Below are positions 10,432-21,738 of a stretch of 64,000 bases of DNA, one piece after another. Below the pieces are notes generated by a model. That model saw nothing but the letters and a program-made list of their open reading frames with translations, searched no databases and was not told the DNA's origin. This stretch comes from Bilabrum cf. latius. Its lineage: Eukaryota; Bigyra: Bicosoecida; Bigyra; Bicosoecida. Each line of letters starts with the position of its first letter. Position 1 is the stretch's first letter. The translations under genes and the position numbers were made by a program. The stretch lies in contig OZ237763.1 in the NCBI GenBank assembly GCA_965178125.1, positions 620,001-684,000 of the forward strand. Reading direction: 5' to 3'.

Positions 10432-12573
10432 ATGCACGCTCATTTGCTTGCGCTGTGTGTCATTCTGTGCGTGTCTTCCGCGTTCGCTGCGATCGGCTCT
10501 AGCGGGCCTGGGTAGGTCTTGGCAAGTGTCACATCCAGGTACTGGCTCAACTACAGACACACGACGGACAGCGGAGTGTTCAATGATATCGTTTCACTTG
10601 GAGACTCAAGCATGGGCTCAACCAGCTCTGGCTCCCAGTCGTTCGCGAACTTGCTCGCTGGCGACGAAGGTGCCAGCCCCAGAAACCCGTTCCCGGGTGC
10701 TGCATCATTGCCGACGGACAAAAGCGGCAGCGTTGCTCCCACCGCACGTATATGCGCATCTTCTGCCCAGGCTGCCTCGTCTGTATGCAATAGTCGAGCT
10801 GGTGATGCCGTGCACATGGACGCAACTCTCGCCTTCCTCTCAGGCCGGGCGTCCTTTCATATCCAATCCGGCGCCAGCCCCTCGTCTCACTGGATCACAT
10901 CGCTTTAGAGTAGTTCTAGATATGGATGGCGTGATCCTGCGGCAGCAGCTGCCTACATGCTTGCAAAGGGGCGATCCCACCCACATGACCTGCTCGCCCA
11001 AAGCTAGGGCTCTCCGGATGCCGACCTGCTCGCTTATTGGAATGGTCACGGAGGAGATGGCTTCCTCAAGTTCAGAGATTGGGAAGAACTAGCGTCCGAA
11101 GAGCTGGGCCGAGCGGTGGTGGAGGGGCGCAGGCGGGGGATGCACCGGAGGTCGGTGCACTGGCTGGATACCTGCCAGGCGGCCACGCTGGCTGAGGGGA
11201 TCCACGCGTTGCAAGCGCGGACGAGGGGCTTGTTGAGACTGCCAGCTTCTATAGATGCCTCTACCAGTGGTGAGGAAGATCGAATTAGATTTCGCGGCAA
11301 GGGCGCGCGATCGGTGGGATGGTTGCTAGGGGGGATGCTCGCTCGCTTGCGTGCCGAGGCGCGCGGGACCGGATCTGGGCTGCAAACCAGCAGTCTGTCC
11401 TATCAAAAGGCAGGAAAGAGAAAATCGAGGAACACGCATCAGTGGACGTGGTCCTCCGTGCAGGCGAGCACTTCTGCCCGTGGCCTCAACTCGTACTCGA
11501 GCGGGAGGGACGCAGTCACCGGGCTCTCTCTCTCCGATGGTTTCGCTGCCTATGGCATGAGAGGACTGCAGCAGGAGGGAAGGAAGCTGATGTAGAGCAA
11601 GAGGGAGGCGATGAAGGCGGCCATGCAGCTGCTGCAGAGCCAGTACTAGTACCAGTCTCAGCCTCATCCTCCGCTAGGGGCATCAGGGCACGGAGCTTAC
11701 CTGCACAATGATGATGCTGCAGCCGCTGGCTCAGTCCAGCGCAACGCAACCGAAATCGCGGCAACCGCCAGAAAACTCAACGGATACGTACAGAGATCCC
11801 GCGCTCTGCCTCCGCCCATGCGGCTCGGTTAGCTCTCGGAGCTCGCTCCAGAGCAGCTCATCCAGTCACAGATGGTGTACAGCAGCACGGGGGCGAGGCC
11901 TTGTTCCCCCCCACAGCAGCAGCAGCAGCTGCAGTAGGATGGGCGTGGTGGTGGGAGCAATGCTACCATTGACCAGAGCCTCGGTCCGGAGTCTGGATGC
12001 ATGGGGGCGGGGCAGGGAATCGGCTTTATGTTAGAGTAGGTGCAGCGGTGGGGGGAGAGATTCGTGGAGGACCCAGATGCCGTGGCAGAAGAGCTGCTGG
12101 CCGCCTTTGGGGAAGACCCCGTGGCTGTGGATGCGGGCCTCAGGGCGCTGTACCGACACGGGATGGACAACAAAGGCAGGGGGGTGGACGAGGCCGAGAA
12201 GCGGGCGAAGGGGGCATCGATGGATGGGGTGCTGTTCGGCAGGCAGGGTGTCAGGGTTCTGGGCGCGCGATATGGGGCGGGGGAACATGAACTCGCTGGC
12301 AGTGGCGCAGAGCTGAGGCCTGCTAGCAGAGAGCGTTGGTCAGCTGTGGCCTCGGAGCAGGGCTCGAGGGAAGGTTCTGCCTCGCAGGAAATGGGGATTT
12401 GGTCTCAATCGAGGGCAGTAGAGTGGATGCAGAATCAGCAGGGGATCTGGGACACTCGTGCCCAGGGTGTGCCGGCGTGGCTTTGGCTGGACGGGTGGGC
12501 CGGGTTTGGGTGCAAGGTGGTGGTCTGTGCGGCAGCTGCTGCATGTGCATCCGGATTGGCTAGTCGCCTCTGA
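10432..12573 (+). CDS. GPI8/PIG-K-like C13 peptidase with long Gln-rich C-terminal extension
   Basis: Resembles the catalytic subunit of GPI transamidase, which attaches GPI anchors in the ER. One frame, about 713 residues. It has a signal peptide (MHAHLLALCVILCVSSAFA), then SRYWLNYRHTTD, matching the family SRYWFNYRH block. Catalytic His lies in YWNGHGGDGFLKF (about 11047) and catalytic Cys in LDTCQAATL (11173). The region between them and N-terminal to them is more divergent than in known GPI8. After the catalytic part comes a long Gln-rich extension, then a hydrophobic C-terminal segment, the position of the family's membrane anchor. TAG is in frame eight times: 10513, 10906, 11005, 11593, 11647, 11830, 11935 and 12037. 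The 11935 codon closes a Gln run. The stop is TGA. Confidence 0.75.
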
Positions 12574-12713
12574 TTGCGTTAAGTTTTAGGGCTGGTAGTG
12601 GGACAGGGAATGGTTTTGGAATCCGGATATTGGGAAAAAAGACACACACCTGGCCTTGTGGCTGTGTATCGCCTGGACAAGTCAATCGATCCGGAATCCG
12701 GACCGACCCGAGC

Positions 12714-14495
12714 TCAGTCCACAAGGGAGGGTCCGCCGCTGCCTGCCACTGCAACGCGGTCCTTTACCTCGGCATCACCTCTGCTGCCTTTGCCATCACC
12801 TGTACCTGGCGAATCGCGCCGCTCCTCCCGGCTGTCCCCACGCCGCTCCTCACGGCTGTCCCCACGCCGCTCCTCACGGCTGTCCCCACGCCGCTCCTCA
12901 CGACTGTCCCCACGCCGCTCCTCACGGCTGTCCCCACGCCGCTCCTCACGACTGTCCCCGCGCCGCTCCTCACGGCTGTCCCCGCGCCGCTCCTCACGGC
13001 TGTCCTCACGGCTGTCCCCGCGCCGCTCCTCACGGCTGTCCCCGCGCCGCTCCTCACGGCTGTCCCCGCGCCGCTCCTCACGGCTGTCCCCACGCCGCTC
13101 CTCACGGCTGTCCCCACGCCGCTCCTCACGGCTGTCCCCGCGCCGCTCCTCACGGCTGTCCCCGCGCCGCTCCTCACGGCTGTCCCCACGCCGCTCCTCA
13201 CGGCTGTCCTCACGGCTGTCCCCGCGCCGCTCCTCACGGCTGTCCCCGCGCCGCTCCTCACGGCTGTCCCCGCGCCGCTCCTCACGGCTGTCCCCACGCC
13301 GCACCTCACGGCTGTCCCCACGCCGCTCCTCACGGCTGTCCCCGCGCCGCTCCTCACGGCTGTCTCCACGCCGCTCCTCACGGCTGTCCCCGCGCCGCTC
13401 CTCACGGCTGTCCCCGCGCCGCTCCTCACGGCTGTCCCCACGCCGCTCCTCACGGCTGTCCCCACGCCGCTCCTCACGGCTGTCCCCACGCCGCTCCTCA
13501 CGGCTGTCCCCGCGCCGCTCCTCATGGCTGACCGCGCGCCTATCGTCCTCCCTGTAGCCGACGCGCCTATCGTCCTCCCTGTAGCCGCCGCGCCTATCGT
13601 CCTCCCTGTAGCCGCCGCGCCTATCGTCCTCCCTGTAGCCGACGCGCCTATCGTCCTCCCTGTAGCCGCCGCGTCTATCGTCCTCCCTGTAGCCGCCGCG
13701 CCTATCGTCCTCCCTGTAGCCGCCGCGCCTATCGTCCTCCCTGTAGCCGCCGCGTCTATCGTCCTCCCTGTAGCCGCCACGCCTCCAATCAACCCTGTCA
13801 TCCCACCTCCCCCTGGTATCGCGGCTGTACCTATCACGGGGTGCATACGCATAGTCACGCCGCCCCCTGTCGTCCTCGGCTCGCCGATATGAGCCCCCGG
13901 ACGCAGATGACTGGGAGTAGGCTGGCCGGGCCGGCCGTCGGTCCTAAGAGCTTGCTCTCGGTCTACCAGATGCTGTCCCGCTGCCTGAAAGCGATTTCAT
14001 CTCTTCAGCACTCTTTCTGCCTCCCTTTGCCCATTGAACAGTGAGAACACGGCTGCGAAAGATGTGAGAGCGTCTGAGTTCATTGCAGATTGCCCGGAAT
14101 ACACAAGCAGCCAACTTACGCATATCCTGAGGCACTCACCCACGAAATTCCTGCCCATCCATGCCCTTGAGAGCCAATTCTGCCTCTTCACTTGTCGCAA
14201 ATTCTACGTATCCGAACCCACGAAGCTGCGGCTACAGATAAACACAACGCTGCAGAGGACTTGTTGGACTGGGCCAACCTTCCCCTTTTGTATCAATTTC
14301 GTCCCCGAAAATTAAGTAGTAGATCAATATGCACCGACACATTCTCACCCGGTGGTTCCGTACATCTCGAGGAAGGTGAATGTCAGACACGGAACCAAAC
14401 TTCTTAAATGTGTCCATGACATCCTCCCTGGTGGTTCCGCGCGGAATAGGGCGGACGTGCAGCGAGAATGCCTGCTTAGCATTTCTTGCAGACAT
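12714..14495 (-). CDS. RRM RNA-binding protein with RGG-type and RRGDSREE tandem-repeat tail
   Basis: Likely splicing or mRNA-binding protein of the SR/RGG kind. Exons 14495-14349, 14225-14140 and 14052-12714, about 523 residues. The N-terminus is a single RRM: RNP2-like AFSLHVRPIP, helix TREDVMDTFKKFG, RNP1 RGFGYVEF, and the last strand RVLTVQWAKG. The introns fall inside the RRM. After a short Arg/Tyr/Ser region come about nine copies of a 9-residue GGYREDDRR-type unit, then about 28-30 copies of the 8-residue unit RRGDSREE. The two repeat blocks are in one frame on this strand. One TAG (13944-13946) lies in RASS-TAG-DRR; stop TGA. All other strand/frame ORFs in the repeat are by-products of its periodicity. 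Confidence 0.8.
12820..13525. repeat. 24-bp tandem repeat (about 28-30 units)
   Basis: The plus-strand unit is CGGCTGTCCCCACGCCGCTC plus CTCA. Copies differ mainly at one position (ACG/GCG) and two copies are shortened. It is coding on the minus strand as RRGDSREE. The homogeneity suggests recent expansion or slippage. Confidence 0.9.
13535..13790. repeat. 27-bp tandem repeat (about 9 units)
   Basis: Nearly identical units around CCTATCGTCCTCCCTGTAGC, coding on the minus strand for a GGYREDDRR-type unit. It directly abuts the 24-bp array within the same exon. Confidence 0.88.
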
Positions 14496-14561
14496 CGTAT
14501 TCTGGTTGCTGTCCACCCAATGGAGGATAATTGTGATGTTCATCAAGTTGCCATCCAACTC

Positions 14562-14954
14562 TCAGCGAACGTTCGTTCGGCTGTAGAAGACTCGCGCGCC
14601 GTTTGGCAACTGCTGCAACTGCATCCATTTGAGAATTGGCTCGTTTCGGCCAACCTTGATTCCATTAGAAGCCCACAACTTATTGTTTAAGCTAGAGATG
14701 AACGCGGTCGATACGGGAAGAGTCCTCCTCCCGGAGAGGTAGCCACCTCCAGCAGAGAAGCACGTTGTGGGGGGATTCGGCATCGAATCGTCCTCGAGGA
14801 AGGGAAGAGCTGTTCCAGCATTAGCATCGCGTGCTGCAGACAGCGGCAAGGAATCGATGGGCGTCTTGGCAATTCCCAGCCGCAGGCGCGTCCCTGTTCC
14901 GCACTCAAAGCCTGAGACACCCTTTGATCGTGCGACTGGTGAGGGCCGCCACAC
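14562..14954 (-). CDS. Hypothetical protein, small
   Basis: Open frame of about 130 codons ending in TGA just upstream of the RRM gene on the same strand. Composition is ordinary and includes NNKLWASNGIKVGRNEP and a C-terminal RVFYSRTNVR. The family is not recognised. The visible start is a GTG, so an upstream ATG exon or a later start is needed. It faces away from the next plus-strand gene (15036) with about 80 bp between them. Codon use looks coding, but the model is weak. Confidence 0.35.
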   Translation of the reverse strand: MWRPSPVARSKGVSGFECGTGTRLRLGIAKTPIDSLPLSAARDANAGTALPFLEDDSMPNPPTTCFSAGGGYLSGRRTLPVSTAFISSLNNKLWASNGIKVGRNEPILKWMQLQQLPNGARVFYSRTNVR

Positions 14955-15035
14955 TTTCAGATTGCAATTCAGTCACGCCGACATATTGTATAGTTGTAAT
15001 TCATTCAGCCCAAACTTCTCGTCACAGCCGAGCAA

Positions 15036-16307
15036 ATGCGATTCTACGGGGGAAAAGACGGCACAGTGCCCGTCATCGGCGTGCGGGACCCCGGCCAGTG
15101 CAAGCCCAACCTCCAGGGCTCTGTAGCCGTGCAGTCCGCCATTGGGGGGTTTGATGCGCCAGGGAGCACACCCCTCCCGTTCGGCCAATCGGACTCCTCC
15201 TCCTCTTCCTCCTCTGCCAGGCCCAAGTCAGCCAAGGAGCGTCGCTAGTGGCGGCAATACCTGCACAATCGGTCCGCTGGTGCCGCTGACGTCATCGGCG
15301 TGGCCAAAGGGGCCGCCTCCAGGGCACAGGTACCCGACGGGGTGGACGCCAGTAGCGCTAACGGGGCGGGGATCGAGAGTGCGGAGGCGAGCGCGAGGCA
15401 CTCATCACGCAGGACGACAGGGGGCGCGGTGCGGCCGGGCGGCAAGCGGCAGGTGCAGCTGCAGCAGAGCTAGGCCGTCTGGAGCATCCTGGCAGAAGAC
15501 GCGCCCCCTGCCAGTAGGAGACCAGCCACGGCCAGCGGCTCCGGATCCCAGGGAACAAGGGCCCCCGAGGAGCCCCGCGTCAAGAGGGGCAAGGGCAGGC
15601 GATACGCTGCACTCCTCGAGGGGGCGCAGGCCGCCTCCGTCACGGGGATCGGACCCCAGATCCCCGAGGGGAAGGGTTCAGGGAACAAGCCGCAGGAGGG
15701 GCCCAGCGCCGATGGGGCGTACCTCAAGGGGCAGCCCGCTAAGTCCGGCGAGACTGCCCAGCTGCGCGCCATGGAGGAGTAGGGCGCCTCGGTGGCAGCC
15801 CCCAGCTCCACCCACGGAGTAGCTCATCCACGAAAGGACCCGGGGGCTGCCGGCCTCGAGGACGCGGCCAGGGGGAGGCAGGCTCGGGAGAGGGGGCTGC
15901 CCCTCGCGCCCCCCGGCCGCTCCTTCGTCACCAGGGGTGCCCGGCCCGAGGCTCCCAGGTCGCACCACTACAACCAGCACCTCCGGTCCCAGCACGACCC
16001 CCACGGGTCTGCGGGCGCCGGTGGGGGGAGTGGTTCCCGCCCCACAGCACCTTGGGGAACAGTGGCAGTCAGGGCGCAGGATCGGTGGCGCACCGCCTCC
16101 CAGGACGCGATGGCGGGCAAGAAGCTCTCGGAGACGGCGGGGTCCGTGCACCCGAGGGGAGGCAAGGCCATGGTGGCTGGGTCCTCGTTCGGTGCCAGCG
16201 GGGCGGACAAGGGAGGGCAGCGGGGGCTCGAGGCGAGCCTGCGGTCGGGGCGCCGCCGCATCTTCTCGTCGGTCAACAACCCCTACAAGACGACGAGCAT
16301 CTACTGA
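15036..16307 (+). CDS. Unrecognised basic, low-complexity protein
   Basis: A 423-residue frame from ATG 15036 to a TGA, with in-frame TAG at 15246, 15471 and 15780. The N-terminus (MRFYGGKDGTVPVIGVRDPG) looks globular. A Ser run and Ala/Gly/Arg-rich linkers follow. The C-terminus GRRRIFSSVNNPYKTTSIY is again specific-looking. No known domain is recognised, nor any signal peptide or membrane segment. The middle TAG lies in QVQLQQS-TAG-AVW, a Gln-rich context. It converges on the methyltransferase gene. Confidence 0.55.
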
Positions 16308-16682
16308 CTGGCCTGGCGGCTACGCAGTGCAGTGCAGTGCAGTGCAGTGCAGGATCGCGAGAGCAGCCCCTACTGCGCCTAACCCGGTCGCGCTCACCAC
16401 CTATTTGTCCGCGCACTGTGCCTGTCCCGACTTGTTGTCCCATACGATTTCCGTCCTGTTGCACGATGTGCGATGCATCTATCCTGAAGCCCAGAGTAGT
16501 TCCATCCACCTCATCCAGCACTGTAAGCTGTGCCAGCTGTGCCTACAGGACGGCAGCATCCGCCTCATCCAGCACTGTAAGCTGTGCCAGCTGTGCCTAC
16601 AGGACGGCAGCATCCGCATCATGTCCCAGGCGGCTCAATTGCTGCAGAGCCACTGGCAGCACATGCGCTGGCCTCGCATGCC
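16308..16682. other. Convergent intergenic stretch with tandem duplications
   Basis: Between two converging stops. Near 16325-16350 is a GCAGT pentamer repeated about five times. At about 16510-16617 a 54-bp unit is present twice in tandem (unit begins CTCATCCAGCACTGTAAGCT). No gene is recognised. Confidence 0.7.
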
Positions 16683-18026
16683 TCACGCAATCGAGCCGTC
16701 TCCCCGGGCAGATTCATCAGCACTCTCAGCACCAGCTCCTTCCACCACCCCTATCCCTGCAGCCTTTGTCTCCCCACCATGGTCCTCAACAACGTCCAGC
16801 CTCACGTACACCGCTACGCCAAGACTGGTTGCATCGGCGAGTGCATAGGGCCCCTCCACAAGCCCTCGCAGCGCCGGGTCATCGCGGACCATCCACCTTG
16901 CCTGCAGCTCGTACCCAAGTCCGGGTATCCCGCGGTCCAGGATCCAATCCTCGCTGTCACCGTGCCGCGGCTTGTACCCAATGACCACCGCTCTCGCGCC
17001 TGACGCTGCAATGCAGTGCAGCAGCGCCGGGTGTGCCTTGAGGTCATAGATCACGTCTGCAGCGAGGAGGAGGTCAATGCCTGTACCTGTCGTTGCCGTT
17101 GTCGAAGTCGCCGGTGACTCTGCTGCTGTGGGCGCGGACACTGGTGCTGGTGCTGGTGCTGCACTACTGGTACCCTCGGTAGCTCCGGCAGAGCCGACAT
17201 TATGTGTTCCCTCGCTAGTACTGGCAGAGCAGCTCGTGTTGGTCGTAGAGCATTGCTGTACGCCTGTTGTTCCTACATCGACAGCGGCTGAGCCACCAGC
17301 GCCGCCACTGGCAGTACCCAATTTTGCAGCCTGAAGGGCGCAAGGCTTCGACCCAATCCCTACTTTTGTTTCGGCCTCTGCGCAATCACTCCCCCCGATG
17401 CTGGCAGTGCTGCCTGTAGAGTCTCGCTGGTTCCCGATCCATTCACGGAGCATGGGTGCGCTTGCTTTCGACCAATCCAAGTCTTTGATCAGCGGGGGAG
17501 CTAAAGATGTATCATCAGCCACCCGACTACTCGACTGGCCACTCAGCTTGCCGAACTGCGACATGATACGACGCATGGCCCCCAAATTGCGAGCGAGATT
17601 CGCACGAAGCATCCGCAACACCGGACCCGTGTCGGTGGCAATCACGGTCTCGGCGCCCAGCGATGACGCCACGATAGAAGGTAGTCCAGCAGCTCCAGCA
17701 CCAATTTCGAGGATAATGGCGCCGGGGGCATCCAGCAACTCCAGAGTTTTGCTTCCAAGCGCAAAGACACCAGCAGTTGCCAGGGGCTCCTACACGGCTT
17801 TGATGGCTCGTAAGTGAGCAAATCGAATCACAAGCAACAACTCTGCCAACACATACCCACTGTGCCACGCGACTCCACCTAACACTGAGCCATTCCTCCA
17901 ATCCTGCTCCAAAACAAACTACTCGGGACACGATGGCAGCTCTACTGCAATTGTCTTTCCAAAGCGCCCATCGAGAAGACCCCGTGCAGGATTGCTGCTC
18001 AATGTTGGGTGCAAAATGAGGGCCAT
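16683..18026 (-). CDS. METTL21/FAM86-like (methyltransferase-16) protein methyltransferase
   Basis: Predicted SAM-dependent protein lysine methyltransferase. A continuous frame from ATG 18026 to TGA gives about 447 residues with in-frame TAG at 17919 and 17790. The N-terminal part has NGSVLGGVAWHSGYVLAELL, the family's W-x-S/A helix. SAM motif I is ILEIGAGAAGLPSIVASSLG, followed by VIATD (motif post-I), and DLLLAADVIYDLKAHPALL carries the post-II D-x-x-Y. Between them lies a Ser/Thr/Ala-rich insertion of about 150 residues that interrupts the methyltransferase fold and is absent from usual members. The end is VGIGVVEG-type low complexity. Substrate is unknown. Confidence 0.72.
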
Positions 18027-18214
18027 CAACGATTTACTCTCCTTGTAAATGCCAAGGGACGGACCGGACGGTTCCTGTGCAACTTGGGGTTCGCGGCGAA
18101 CCGACAGCTTGGGGCGTTTGTCCAGTGAAGCTCGTTGTCAACGACTGGCAAAAGGTCGAAATGTACAACTACGTGATTGCGATTCATCGCTCATCCACGG
18201 TCAATCCATCTGGG

Positions 18215-21200
18215 TCACCCGAGCGCCCCGAGCAGCAAGTCGTCCTCGTCCTCGTCCATGGCTAGCCCACCCATGTCCCTCACTGCCCTCGACAGCCGAC
18301 TGTCCCCACTCAAGGCGTCCTCCACGTCCTCAGACTGCAGCAACAGCCTGACGTTAGGGAACCTCTGCCCCCTTTGTCTCTGCGTGTCCACCAATCGCAG
18401 CGCGGAGAGCCTCGACAGGGACTCCGCCATCTCGTCCAGGGTGGGCTGCTCCGTGTGCGAAATGCCCATGGAGCCCAGCAGCGACTGGCAACGTCCCACC
18501 GCCTGGAAGAAATCAACCTCGGCTCTGCCCAGAGCGCGGGTGCACAGCGCAGTGGCGGCGATGATGGCTCGCTCCACGGGCGCGGTGGATTTGAGGGCTT
18601 GCGTGGCCACTGAATCAGACAACTCCTTGGCGGCTGCTTGCACATCAGCCGCAGTCACCAGCGCAGCCGCCGCACTTTCAGTTGCTGGCGGCGCCTTCAC
18701 CTTGCGGCGGCTGGATTTCCTGGAAGCGGAAGCGTCCCCTTGTGCCTCGCTGCCATGCCGCCCCGCCTACAACCGCCTCAGGGCACCCTCAGCCGCCCTC
18801 CTGCAGATCTGCAGGGCGCGCCGCACGTCGCCCGACACGGCCGCCACTCTCGCGGCAGCGCCCTCGATGGCAGCTGGGTCGAAGCATCCCAGCTCTCCCA
18901 GCCTGCCGGCCACGATTGACCTGATCTGGGGCCGCGTGTAGGGCCGAAATGCTACTCGCCGAAGGCCCAGTCGGGAGTGGACCCTGGGCAGCAACCTCTC
19001 CGGCAGATCCATGGTGTTTGCAATGCCAATCACCACGGCTCTGGAGCGGGGGCGGGAGGGCCAGTCGAGCAGGTTGTAGAGCACCGCCTGCCTCCCCGCC
19101 ACCAAGTAGTCCAGCTCGTCCACCACGATGACGTTCACCGCATCGGCCCTGGACACGGGAGCCAGGTGTCTCCCGCCCGACCCCGCCCTTGCGTCCTTCC
19201 TGGCCATGCCAAGGCTGGCAAACGCAGCGTGGGGGTTGGACACCGCTGCCCTGCCGCCACCGCGCGTGCCCCTGCCCATCGACCGAGCACCGGGTGCCCC
19301 TCGCCCAATGGCCTGGTTTCCGGCTGCTCGGAGCCGGTCGAAGACGGCCTGCGCGGACGATCCACCGGTGGATTGCGCCTCCACAACCACCACGGGTCGC
19401 CTTTGCTATTTGCTTCGCTTGCCAGCATTTGGCTTGGATCGAGCCGAGGACTTGCGGCGCGAGCCGGCATCCTCCTCTTCGTCTTCATCTTCGTCCTCTT
19501 CCGCTTCGTCGCTGCTGCTTTCGTCATCAGAGTCGCTCTCAAGCTCCTCGTCACCACTGCTTTCTTCCCCATCCTCGTCCTCGTCCTCGTCCTCCGAGTC
19601 GCTGTCACCGCCAGATCCATCGCTGGAGGAGCCGTCGCTCTCTCCGCTTTCTTCTTCATCCTCACCTGCATCTCCATCAGTCTTCCTTGCATGCGCTGCC
19701 CTCGACTTTCCCAGCTTCTCAAAGTGCGCCTCCAACAGGGCAACGGCCCTGGCGGGACTCGCGTTTACACCAAGAATCGCGAACGCAAACTTCGAGTACA
19801 GCTGCGTGGGGTGAGTCAGCCGCATGGCGTTGATGTACGTGGACCGGAATGCGGGCAGCTGCCCCGACTCTGCCATCCCTCTAAGCTCCAGGAGGACCCG
19901 TTGCACCGTCGCGCTCTTTCCGGTTCCAGGCATGCCGCTGATGTACAGCGCGCAGCCCGCCCCGCCCGACTTCACCCCGTTTGCGATGAAATCCGTGATG
20001 TCCTCCCGCTCCTAGTCGCGGCACGGCAGGCGGGCAGGTGCAGCCGACAGCTGCAGGCTTGCACACGCGGCCCTTAGCCTCTCTGCCGGGTCTCGCTGGG
20101 CCATCGTGCCCGAGCCCTTGATAGTTGATGCTCCTGCTGCTGCTGCGGAGGATGATGATGACTTGCGAGACCTACTCCCACGAGGAGAAGACCTCGTGCT
20201 GCCTCTGGGAGACGAACGAGCACCTTCACTGGAACTAGCAGCAGAAGCCGATGATCCAGTCGACCGCAGCGAGGACTCGGCTGCTCGAGCGCCCGCGCCA
20301 GACCCCGACTGCATACTGCTCGCCGCCTCACCCGCGGCTGCCGCCCTCATGCGGGCCCAAGCGGCCGGGTCCTGCCCCCAGTCCGAGTGGTCCACGGCGG
20401 ACGGCACCCGCTCCACGGCTGGCCTCTCCGGGGTGGGCAGGCTAGGTCCCAGCGACGAGGAGGAGGAGGGGGAGGAGGGGGAGGAGGTGAGGGCACTTGG
20501 CAGCGACCTGGGTCCTTTGGCACGACTTGGAGTGGCCATCCCATTGTCCTCTGCAGCGGTCTTGGAACTGCAGTGCGATGCACCCTGGTCCTCGGGTACG
20601 TAGGGCCGGCTCAGCTTGGTGGTCGGGTCGAAGATGGAGCGGATCACGTACGTGGCGCGGCCCTGCGCGTCCCTGCCATTCTCGTCCAGCCAATCCTGCG
20701 GTAGCTTGCAGAAAGTGGCAGCACCAATGTTACCAGTGCTGCTTCCTGCGGCGCTGCTGCTGCTGCTGGCGGCGGCCTGGCTGCTGTGGCTGCTGGCTGC
20801 ACCGGTGCTCGCCTCGGGGGCAGCAAGTGCTCGTGCTCGTGCTTGTGCTCGCCGCGCTCGCTTCTAGGGGCGAGCACCGGAGGTCGCCTTCTGCTCGCTC
20901 GATTTCTGCAGCATTGGGCCCTGTTTGGAAGCCTCGGCTTCCCACTGCGACTCTGTCAGAACCCTGACCCTCTCCGTGACAGAGAGCACGGGGTTCGCGT
21001 CACGGTGGGTGGACAGGAGCACTTCGTGCGGGTAATGCGCGGGCGTGCGACCGCTCGGGATATCTTCTGGGTGATACAGCCAGTCTAAAGCCACCCATGA
21101 TGCGCCTGCGTGGTCCTCCCATAGGTCCACGGCGCGTCCGATCCAGCCCGCGCGGCCGTGCCCGGTGGAGCCAACGCGGACAAAATCACCCACGCGGACG

Positions 21201-21544
21201 ATCACATCCCCGCCGCCGGCCCGCTCGCCACGGGACACAACACAAGAAGTATAATGCATGCAGCTGTCTCCGGCACCAAGCCACTTGTCCCCAGACCAGG
21301 CCACCGAGCAGTCAGCAAGGACGGATGCGTCCACTCCACTGCGCCTTCGCCCTGGTCTAGCTTTTGTATCCGTTTCTTTCGACGCAGCAAATGAACCCGT
21401 GTCAGTTACATCCGAACCAACACCCAGCCTCGCTTGCAATGACCTGGGCCGCTTGCTGCCAGCAATACCGCGGATCGTCGGCCGTGCACTCGGATTCACA
21501 TCAGGTTCGCGGGCAGCAGCTTTTCGAGCAGGGATGCTTCTCAT
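18215..21544 (-). CDS. ORC1: Origin recognition complex subunit 1 (BAH + AAA+ ATPase)
   Basis: Largest ORC subunit; binds origins and loads Cdc6/MCM. One 1109-residue frame. It has an N-terminal BAH domain (VGDFVRVGS to HYPHEVLLSTHRD, about 21130-21000) and a Ser/Arg-rich linker. Then come LPCRD-TAG-EREDITDFI and Walker A GMPGTGKSAT (about 19925). Walker B is VIVVDELDYL (about 19120), sensor 1 ANTMDLPERLLPRVHSRLG, and the winged-helix end. Human ORC1 reads LPCREQE at the TAG. A long Asp/Glu/Ser tract (about 19640-19420) sits between Walker A and B, where ORC1 normally has no such insert. In-frame TAG at 20864, 20012, 19406 and 18767; stop TGA. It is head to head with UTP14. Confidence 0.88.
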
Positions 21545-21738
21545 TGCCCTTGAAGGCGAAGAACGCTACTTAAGTCGTCTTGATGCAGGCATAGCTACTC
21601 GAGCAGCGGCTAATGGTGCAGGCTACCGACTGCAGATGTATATTCGGCGATTGACTTGAGGCGCCGCGCGAGTTACTGCACGAAGGCGAAACGTATGTTC
21701 CGCAGAAAGGAACAGGTTTCGTTGCATTCAGGTAGCAA
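21545..21738. promoter_or_regulatory. Short divergent promoter region ORC1 / UTP14
   Basis: Only about 194 bp separates the two starts, so a shared bidirectional promoter is likely. One gene serves DNA replication and the other ribosome biogenesis, both growth-linked. No motif was assigned. Confidence 0.4.

Noticed and set aside
10513-10515. A 26-29 bp mini-intron removing the first TAG of the GPI8-like gene
   Set aside because: GT and AG exist around it, but the intron would be far shorter than the others, and reading TAG through gives the family block SRYWLNYRH in frame.
12820-13525. CRISPR array
   Set aside because: The units are directly adjacent with no unique spacers, and they are coding.
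12598-13892. Long plus-strand and alternate-frame ORFs across the tandem repeats
   Set aside because: A repeat unit divisible by three without stops leaves all frames open; only the minus-strand frame connects to the RRM.
17527-17931. Intron in the methyltransferase N-terminus
   Set aside because: A donor-like GTATGTG is present near 17852, but the frame is continuous with two TAGs read as sense and gives the expected W-x-S helix.
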